Assembly (NCBI GenBank): GCA_964427955.1
Contig: CAYRWY010000042.1
Coordinates: forward strand, 1-21,567
Reading direction: 5' to 3'
Length of the DNA: 21,567 nucleotides
From: JACRBK01 sp964427955
GTDB taxonomy: Bacteria > Chloroflexota > Anaerolineae > Aggregatilineales > Aggregatilineaceae
Below, piece after piece: positions 15,983 through 21,567 of the stretch; within the stretch, counting starts at the first letter, position 1; every line of letters begins with the position of its first letter. Below the pieces are notes generated by a model, which made no database searches, had not been told where the DNA came from, and worked only from the letters and a program-made list of their open reading frames with translations. Made by a program: the position numbers and the translations under genes.

Positions 15983-17293
15983 CTATTCCATTTGCAGGGC
16001 GGTCTCCACCGCTTTGTAAGCCGTGGCCACGGCGATCCCCTCGGCGCAGCCATCGGTCAGCGGGTTGAATCCGGCGATCAGGTGCCCCACTGCGTAGACG
16101 TTCTCCAACACCGGCGCGCCGTCGGCGTCCAACGGGCGCATCTGCTTATCGACGCGCAGGCCCGTCAGGCGGTGAATCGGGTGGCCGCGCTCCTTGAGCA
16201 GCGTCGGGTGGTACCACCCTGCACGCCCTTCGCCCGGCGGAGTCATGACGGGCAGATCGAAGATCGGCTCCCACAGGTGGCCCGCCTCGTCGCTCTGAAT
16301 CCCGCCGTTATACAATCCCCCGGTCGCCAGGATGAACTGGTCGGCGTAGAACGTCGTGGGATGGCCCAGCGCCGCGACTTCGACCCCCTGGCAGCGGCGA
16401 TCCTTGACGATCCCGCGCAGCACCGGATGGCCGATCTGGACGCGCGCCCGGTGGCGCAGCAGCCAGCCGCGCACCCGCGTGCTCAGGCGCGTGCCCGCCG
16501 GGCTGGGCGGCAGCGTCGGAATCTCGAAGCACAGCCGCTCCAACTGCTCGCTCAGGTGATTGAGCGCCTCCGGGTGCTTGTCCATGCCAAGCACCGCCGG
16601 GAAGCCGACTTTTTCGACACCTTTGACGTGCGGCAGCACCTGCCGGATCACGGCGGCGCGTAGATCGGCGCTGTCGAACTGGTGCGCCAGGTCACCCGGC
16701 CACAGATCCCATGCGCGCGGGCTGATCGGCAGCTCGATCCGGATCGCGCGGGCGTCGATGCCCCGCGCCTGCAAATTCCCGACGGCCAGTTCCGGGTGAA
16801 AATCGCGCCAGCCCGTAAAGCCCACCAGCAGCAGCGCCCCGGTGAGTCCGGTCAGATCGCCGTTGGCGATCCCGCGCGGGGCCACCAGCGGCGTCTGGAT
16901 CGCCCCCAGCAGCGTCGCCAGGCGCAGGTTGTGGCCGTCGCGCTGCCGCTGATCGTAAGGCAGTCCTACCCTGGCCGCGATCTTGTGGAACGCGTCCAGG
17001 CCGTGCACCATCGCATCATCCCCGGCCAGGGCATACGGGTGATCGGGATGCAGCGCCGCATAACCGCGCACTTCCGCGATCACGTCGTCGTCGGCGCGGT
17101 CGCACACGCTGAGCCAGCCCGGCGAGACGATCTGCTGCCCCCAGCCCTGGGCAATCAGGCGTACTTTGGCACCCGCCTTGACCGCCTGGACCGCCGCCAG
17201 CAGTCCCGCCAGCCCGGCCCCGATCACGATCACGTCGGTCCCTTCGCCGGGCGCAGTGACCCGGCGTCCACGCGCATGTACCGGATCAGGCAT
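15983..17293 (-). CDS. glpB: Anaerobic glycerol-3-phosphate dehydrogenase subunit B
   Basis: This is the flavoprotein subunit of the GlpABC complex. It has 436 residues (E. coli has 419), with a dinucleotide-binding motif VIGAGLAG (about 23-30) near the N-terminus. Segments typical of GlpB are PTLPPSPAGTRL, LATGGLYNGG and the C-terminal NVYAVGHLIAGFNPLTDGCAEG. The ATG overlaps the glpA stop by 8 bases, which shows coupling. About 17 residues precede the usual start, so a later start is possible. Downstream the dehydratase gene begins after 7 bases, so the operon continues without a visible terminator. Confidence 0.9.
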   Translation of the reverse strand: MPDPVHARGRRVTAPGEGTDVIVIGAGLAGLLAAVQAVKAGAKVRLIAQGWGQQIVSPGWLSVCDRADDDVIAEVRGYAALHPDHPYALAGDDAMVHGLDAFHKIAARVGLPYDQRQRDGHNLRLATLLGAIQTPLVAPRGIANGDLTGLTGALLLVGFTGWRDFHPELAVGNLQARGIDARAIRIELPISPRAWDLWPGDLAHQFDSADLRAAVIRQVLPHVKGVEKVGFPAVLGMDKHPEALNHLSEQLERLCFEIPTLPPSPAGTRLSTRVRGWLLRHRARVQIGHPVLRGIVKDRRCQGVEVAALGHPTTFYADQFILATGGLYNGGIQSDEAGHLWEPIFDLPVMTPPGEGRAGWYHPTLLKERGHPIHRLTGLRVDKQMRPLDADGAPVLENVYAVGHLIAGFNPLTDGCAEGIAVATAYKAVETALQME

Positions 17294-18908
17294 CGTGCGC
17301 CTCCTCGCCCGACGGCGCGAGCAGTTGGTCCAGGCCGAGCGTGCGCCGGTAGATCAATTCGTCCAGGTAAAACTGGCGGAGCTGGTGTCCCCACAGCAGG
17401 GGCCGCACCCCCCGGTAGCGTTCGTCGACAAAATCGGCCAACGCGCGTGCCACCTCGGCGCTGCTTTGGCCTTTCACCTGCTGGAGCAGCCCCGCCGCCC
17501 GGTAGCCGCAAAAGCCCGCCTGGCAGGGTCCCATGCCCAGCCGCAGATCGCGCCGCAGGTCGTCCAGCGCGACCGGCTGATCGCCGTAGGTCGTGATCGT
17601 CTGCTCTACCTGCGGGCGCGTGACCATCTCGCACTCGCAGATCAGCTCGCCCGACAATTCGCCATGTTCCAGGCGGTGCAGGCGGTGATCCAGGCGGTGG
17701 TAATGCAGCGGGCGTGATGGTAGGGGCGCCCTGGGCAGAGCAAGCTCTGCCCCTACAGGCAGAACTTCTTCACTCGTGGTGCACGGTTTATTAACCTCCA
17801 ACTGCTGGCACACTACGTCCACAGCTTTTTCGGCCATCAGGCGGCAGGTGGTCAGCTTGCCGCCCACCACCGTCACCAGCCCGCGCACGCCGTCGCGCTC
17901 CACATGATCGAGCACCGAGAAAGTGCGCTTGACGTCGCGTCCCGCCGCGTGATTAGCCTCGGTCGGTTCGTACAGGGGCCGCACGCCCGCCCAACAGCGC
18001 AGCGCCCGCCCCTGCCGGATGCCCGGCACGACGGCATCGGCTTCGCGCAGGATTTTGCTCACTTCCCAGGCTTCGATCCGGGTGTCGTCGGGCTGTTCGG
18101 TGATCACCGAGGTCGTGCCCAGGACGCACACCGTCCCCACGGGGACCAAAATATCGCCGTCGGTCGCCGGGCGTAGGCGGTTGACCACCGTATTGACCCA
18201 GCGGGTGTTCATGGCGATCATCGCGCCCCGGTCGAACTTGACCGGCACGTTCAGTCCAGCCAGCCCGGCCACCACGCCCGACCACGGTCCCGCCGCGTTG
18301 AGCACGCAGGCGGCGTGAATCGTGCGTTTTTCGCCGGTGCGGACGTCTTCCAGGTGTGCGCCGACAACGGCATCCCCGTCGCGAATCAGGCTGGTGACGC
18401 GGTGGTAGATCAGCGTGTCGCTGCCGAGCGCCCGCGCCGCCGCGACGAAGCCGTGGATCATGTCGAAGCCGTCGCACGAGCCGTCCGGCAGGCGATAGGC
18501 CGCCGCGATCTCCGGCGAGAGCGCCGGTTCCTGCGCGCGCGCCTGCTGCGGCGTGATCTGTTCGATGGGGATGCCCGCTTCAGCGCAGCCTTTCACCCAC
18601 TGGTCAGGAAAATCCACCGGATCGCCGGGCACCGCCACGAAGAGGCCACCCGTATCCTCGACGGCAAAGGGCACGATGCGGCGCAGAATCTGGTTCTCAA
18701 GAATACATTCCCGGGCGGTTTCGGGATCGCGCACGGCATAGCGCCCGCCCGAATGCAGCAGCCCGTGGTAACGGCCCGACGTCCCGGTGCACAGGTCTCC
18801 CTGCTCGACCAGCAGCGCCCGCAGCCCGCGCCGCGCCAGGTCATACACCGCCGCGGCCCCGGTGGCCCCCCCGCCGATCACCAACACATCCACGGATGAG
18901 GTGGTCAA
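17286..18908 (-). CDS. glpA: Anaerobic glycerol-3-phosphate dehydrogenase catalytic subunit A
   Basis: This enzyme oxidises sn-glycerol 3-phosphate to dihydroxyacetone phosphate with FAD. A TTG at 18908 is chosen as start because GAGGAG lies 7-8 bases upstream and it gives 540 residues, close to E. coli GlpA (542). A farther ATG at 18980 would add 24 residues of unlikely sequence. The FAD motif VIGGGATG is at 10-17. The DAO fold runs to about 370. The C-terminal BFD-like [2Fe-2S] domain has C424, C426, C462 and C467. Residues 385-397 come from a palindromic repeat inside the gene. They lie in the linker before the C-terminal domain, where homologs vary. It is the first gene of the operon. Confidence 0.92.
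   Translation of the reverse strand: MTTSSVDVLVIGGGATGAAAVYDLARRGLRALLVEQGDLCTGTSGRYHGLLHSGGRYAVRDPETARECILENQILRRIVPFAVEDTGGLFVAVPGDPVDFPDQWVKGCAEAGIPIEQITPQQARAQEPALSPEIAAAYRLPDGSCDGFDMIHGFVAAARALGSDTLIYHRVTSLIRDGDAVVGAHLEDVRTGEKRTIHAACVLNAAGPWSGVVAGLAGLNVPVKFDRGAMIAMNTRWVNTVVNRLRPATDGDILVPVGTVCVLGTTSVITEQPDDTRIEAWEVSKILREADAVVPGIRQGRALRCWAGVRPLYEPTEANHAAGRDVKRTFSVLDHVERDGVRGLVTVVGGKLTTCRLMAEKAVDVVCQQLEVNKPCTTSEEVLPVGAELALPRAPLPSRPLHYHRLDHRLHRLEHGELSGELICECEMVTRPQVEQTITTYGDQPVALDDLRRDLRLGMGPCQAGFCGYRAAGLLQQVKGQSSAEVARALADFVDERYRGVRPLLWGHQLRQFYLDELIYRRTLGLDQLLAPSGEEAHDA
17720..17756. repeat. Palindromic repeat element inside glpA
   Basis: This 37-base block starts GTAGGGGC and ends GCCCCTAC. 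It contains an inner perfect hairpin of 8 bp (GGGCAGAG, loop CAAG, CTCTGCCC). It is read in frame as VGAELALPRAPL. It looks like a REP-type or small dispersed palindrome rather than ordinary coding sequence. Whether other copies exist cannot be checked in this window. Confidence 0.6.
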
Positions 18909-18944
18909 AATCCTGCTCCTCAGATCATAAAAGATATTTTGCGC

Positions 18945-18953
18945 AGCATAACA
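18945..18953 (-). promoter_or_regulatory. Possible extended -10 promoter for the glp operon
   Basis: TGTTATGCT on the minus strand matches an extended -10 (TG-T-TATGCT) and would give a leader of about 30 bases before the TTG start. No -35 is apparent. The gap of 95 bases between the UbiB-like gene and glpA is the only place for an operon promoter. Confidence 0.25.
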
Positions 18954-19003
18954 CACGGCGTGGGGCGCGCACAGTAGCAAGTGTCACGATTTAAGCCGGG
19001 GGA

Positions 19004-20794
19004 TTACTGCGAACTACCGTTCATGAACACCAGCCGCAAGAGCACCAGCCCACCCAGCGCCAGCCCAATCGTGCCGAGGGTGTGTTCGCCGCCGGTATAG
19101 AGGATCGCCCCGCCAATCGCCAAGCCCGCGAAGATCACCGCCGTGGCCAGGCGGCGCGCGACGTGCTCCAGGCGTCCGATCTGGCGCTCGAATTCCGGCG
19201 TCGGCGCGGCCCGCACGGACAGATCGCCCCGGTCGGCCCGGCGCAGCACGTCGTCGGCCAGCGCGGGCAGCAGCAAGGCCCGGCGGCCAAAATCGACCCC
19301 GGTCTCGATCAGCCGCTCGGCGTTTTCGGGCGTGAGCAGCGCCCGCACCACCTGCGGATCGAGCAGATCGCGCGGCGTGAAGTTCAACAGCCCGGCGCGC
19401 GCGGTGCCGTCTTCGTCCAGCAGCGTCGCCGCGAACGGCGCGACTTCTCGCCAGGGGTTGAAGTCGGGGTCCAGCCCGGTACACAGGCCAACCAGAATCC
19501 CAATGCAGCGCGCCAGGTAGAGGAAATCCTGCGGGACCTGGAACGGCATGGAGAAGATCAGATCGCGGAACTCGCGCCCCAGTTCCAGCGCCTCCCCGAA
19601 CTGCATGTGGCTGATCTGCGCGAGATTCATGCCCCACACGCGGTCGAAGGCGGCCCGGCTGGCCTGTTCCAGCCGGTCCATGTCCGCGCCGGGCAGCAGG
19701 ATGCCCAGCCGTTGGTAGGCCTGGATCAGCCGGTGCGGATCGCGCGCGGTCAGGGCGATTAGCGCCTCGCGCAGCCCGGCCTCGATGGACGGCGTCAGGC
19801 GTCCGACCATGCCGAAATCCACGAAGATCAGGTAAAACGGTCGGCCCTTCAGCGGGTGGCCGTCGTGATGGGTGCCGCTGCCCCGCGCGGCCTCCGGCGG
19901 CAGGGGGTAGACGAACAGGTTGCCCGGATGCGGATCGGCGTGGTAGAAGCGTTGGACGAAGACCATGCCCAGGTAGGTAGCGATCAGCCGCCGCGCCACG
20001 TCCCGCCGGTCGATCCCCGCCGCTTCGATCCGCTCGTAGTCGGTGATCTTGATGGCCGTCACGTCTTCCAGGGTGACCACCCGCCGCGTACACAGCGCCC
20101 GATACAGGTGCGGGATGTACACGCCGGGATCGGACGCGAACATCTGCGCGAAGGCTTCGGCGTGATCGGCTTCGTGCGAATAATCCAGTTCTTCCCACAG
20201 CACGGCGCTGAATTCGGCCAGTAGGGCAGGCACATCCGCCCGGTGCGCGATGAATGGCAGCTTCATCGCCCAGCCCGCCACCACGCCCAGCGCCCGCAGG
20301 TCGGTGTGCACCACGGAATGAATGCCGGGCCGCTGGATTTTGACGACGACGCGCTCCCCATCAGGAAGCTGGGCACGGTGCGCCTGTCCCAGCGAGGCCG
20401 CCGCGACCGGCGTTTCGTTGAAGGTCGCGAAACGCTCCGCCAGCGGCCCGATCTCGTCTTCGAGCGTCTGCCGGATCAGCGGAAAAGGCACGGTGGGCAC
20501 TTCGTCTTGCAGCGCGGCCAGTTCTTCGATCACTTCCGGCGGCAGCACGTCCACCCGGCTGGAGATGAACTGGCCCAGCTTGATCATCACGCCGCCCATG
20601 CCGACCGCCATCAGGCGGAATTCGTGCGCCCAGCCGCGCAGCCGCCGCGAGCGCCCGCGCCCGACGTAGTGCTCGCCGCGCAGCCGCCGCAGGAACAACT
20701 CCCAAAACAGCACGCGCGCGAACAGCCAGGCCGCAAAGCGCAGCGTCCGGCGGTAGCGCCGCCCGTCGAGCGTCGTCGCATCGTCCTGCATCAT
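19004..20794 (-). CDS. ABC1/AarF/UbiB-family kinase-like protein
   Basis: This is an atypical protein-kinase-like ATPase. Relatives support isoprenoid-quinone or lipid metabolism. It has 596 residues. Family marks are IKLGQFISSR (KxGQ at 72-75), the Ala-rich nucleotide loop AAASLGQ (131-137), Lys152 in VVVKIQRPG, Glu in EELDYSHEAD, HADPHPGN (285-292) and VDFG (325-328). Two hydrophobic helices end the protein (about 555-594). Between HADPHPGN and DFG lies a segment of about 33 residues, longer than the usual 15 or so. The start ATGATG overlaps the stop of the upstream carrier by four bases. The second ATG has better spacing from GGGGGA and would shorten the protein by one residue. Confidence 0.9.
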   Translation of the reverse strand: MMQDDATTLDGRRYRRTLRFAAWLFARVLFWELFLRRLRGEHYVGRGRSRRLRGWAHEFRLMAVGMGGVMIKLGQFISSRVDVLPPEVIEELAALQDEVPTVPFPLIRQTLEDEIGPLAERFATFNETPVAAASLGQAHRAQLPDGERVVVKIQRPGIHSVVHTDLRALGVVAGWAMKLPFIAHRADVPALLAEFSAVLWEELDYSHEADHAEAFAQMFASDPGVYIPHLYRALCTRRVVTLEDVTAIKITDYERIEAAGIDRRDVARRLIATYLGMVFVQRFYHADPHPGNLFVYPLPPEAARGSGTHHDGHPLKGRPFYLIFVDFGMVGRLTPSIEAGLREALIALTARDPHRLIQAYQRLGILLPGADMDRLEQASRAAFDRVWGMNLAQISHMQFGEALELGREFRDLIFSMPFQVPQDFLYLARCIGILVGLCTGLDPDFNPWREVAPFAATLLDEDGTARAGLLNFTPRDLLDPQVVRALLTPENAERLIETGVDFGRRALLLPALADDVLRRADRGDLSVRAAPTPEFERQIGRLEHVARRLATAVIFAGLAIGGAILYTGGEHTLGTIGLALGGLVLLRLVFMNGSSQ

Positions 20795-21567
20795 ATCCCC
20801 CAGAAGATGATCATGCCCAGCAGCAGCGTCACAAACGTGATGATCGTCATCCCTACACCCACCTTGAAAAAGTCGTTGAAGGTATAGCCGCCCGGCCCCA
20901 TCATCAGCACATTGACCGGGTGGGCGACCGGCGTCAGAAACGCGGTCGAGCAGGCGATGGCGACCGCCACGGCGACCGCCTGGGGATTGACGCCGAGCGC
21001 CAGGGACGAGGTCACCGCGATGGGACCGACGATCAGCGCAGCCACCTGCCCGCCGATCACCTGGGTGATGCCCATCGTCAGCAGAAACAGCCCTGCAATC
21101 AGCGCCAGCGGTCCGTAGGGCGACACCGCCTTGACGACCGCATCCCCGATGCGTGCCGCCAGGTCGGTGTTGACCATCGCAATGCTGATCGGCAGCATCC
21201 CGGCAATCAGAAAAACCACGCGCCATTCGATGGTGCGGTAGGCTTCGTCCAGGTCGATACAGCCGGTCAGCGCCATCGCCGCCGCGCCGATCAACATCGC
21301 TTCTGCCGTCGGGATGATCTCGAAAATCGACAGCATCAGCACCAGCGCCGTGATCAGCAGCGCCCAGATCGCCTTGTCGGGATGCAAAATCTGGGGAGCC
21401 TGGGGATTGTGCAGCACGAGAAAGTCGCGATCTTTCGCCAGGGAGGCGATCCGGCTGGGCACGCCCATCACCAGCAGCGCGTCGCCCACGTCGAGCGGCA
21501 GCTTGCCCACGTCGGTGCGGACGCTGCGCCCCTCGCGCCAGAGCGCCAGGACCGAGAGATCGTACTT
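20791..21567 (-). CDS. SLC13-family (DASS) anion permease with RCK_C domain (5' end missing)
   Basis: This is a membrane carrier for a dicarboxylate, sulfate or similar anion, and the substrate cannot be read from the sequence. The frame is open to the window edge and shows 258 residues. The first 45 or so (VLALWREGRSV...LPLDVGDALLVMG) are the end of a TrkA-C/RCK_C domain. In this family that domain sits in the middle loop of the transporter. About six membrane segments follow, with TPVAHPVNVLMMGPGGYTFNDFFKVG, a typical second-half DASS motif. The stop overlaps the start of the kinase-like gene (ATGA), which suggests coupled translation. Confidence 0.87.
   Translation of the reverse strand, partial: KYDLSVLALWREGRSVRTDVGKLPLDVGDALLVMGVPSRIASLAKDRDFLVLHNPQAPQILHPDKAIWALLITALVLMLSIFEIIPTAEAMLIGAAAMALTGCIDLDEAYRTIEWRVVFLIAGMLPISIAMVNTDLAARIGDAVVKAVSPYGPLALIAGLFLLTMGITQVIGGQVAALIVGPIAVTSSLALGVNPQAVAVAVAIACSTAFLTPVAHPVNVLMMGPGGYTFNDFFKVGVGMTIITFVTLLLGMIIFWGI

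Noticed and set aside
15037..16068. A 343-codon + strand frame opposite the dehydratase gene
   Set aside because: Shadow of a real gene with clear PLP motifs. No domain is visible in the antisense product.
18924..18929. TATGAT as a -10 box for glpA
   Set aside because: A start from it would fall within the ribosome binding site of the TTG start, so the upstream TGTTATGCT is a better though weak candidate.
19014..20198. A 394-codon minus-strand frame overlapping the UbiB-like gene in another frame
   Set aside because: Arg/Gly/Ala-rich shadow frame. All conserved kinase motifs lie in the other frame.

Overview
The window is a high-GC bacterial segment. It most likely comes from a Chloroflexota genome of the Anaerolineae type. 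This is inferred from the gene set and from the style of the proteins: a System I cytochrome c maturation operon with short CcmI-like proteins, plant-type LRR proteins with Cys-rich caps, GlpABC, and an SLC13 carrier with RCK_C domains. It is not a formal classification. The sequence contains one 100-N assembly gap (12961-13060), and genes run off both ends.

Region 1 (1-7174, + strand) is a tightly packed cytochrome c maturation operon: ccmF (5' end missing), ccmH, a ccmG/resA-type thioredoxin, a small ccmI-like gene, a large cytochrome c lipoprotein, ccmA, ccmB, ccmC and a 54-codon ccmD. Four junctions are stop/start overlaps or nearly so. CcmABCD load and release heme for the CcmE chaperone. 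CcmE itself is not in the window and may lie upstream. CcmF, CcmH and CcmG reduce the apocytochrome and attach heme. The operon carries what may be its own client, a membrane-anchored monoheme protein. The cytosolic tail of that protein resembles the neighbouring CcmI-like protein.

Region 2 (7175-11458) holds an 18-bp perfect palindrome, then two minus-strand genes: a 139-aa protein of unknown function and a 1170-aa secreted LRR protein. The LRR protein is built from three cap-LRR-FnIII modules. A good sigma-70-type promoter precedes it.

Region 3 (11459-12959) has a complete tmRNA gene (ssrA, minus strand) with an extended -10 promoter and an intrinsic terminator. Its tag reads AKSTPRLAMAA. 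Divergent from it are a solitary PD-(D/E)XK nuclease-like gene and an overlapping sixA-type histidine phosphatase, which runs up to the gap.

Region 4 (13061-18908, minus strand) is an anaerobic glycerol-3-phosphate dehydrogenase operon in the order glpA, glpB, PLP-dependent threonine-dehydratase-like gene, Nudix hydrolase, glpC. The two extra genes split glpAB from glpC. A palindromic repeat-like element lies in frame inside glpA. GlpABC would oxidise glycerol-3-phosphate and pass electrons to membrane quinone.

Region 5 (19004-21567, minus strand) has an SLC13-type carrier (5' end off the window) coupled by a 4-base overlap to an ABC1/UbiB-family kinase-like gene.

Nothing in the window is clearly a new defence or mobile system. 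The most unusual items are the palindrome inside glpA, the split glp operon, the cytochrome/CcmI-tail protein and the four-Cys CcmH.
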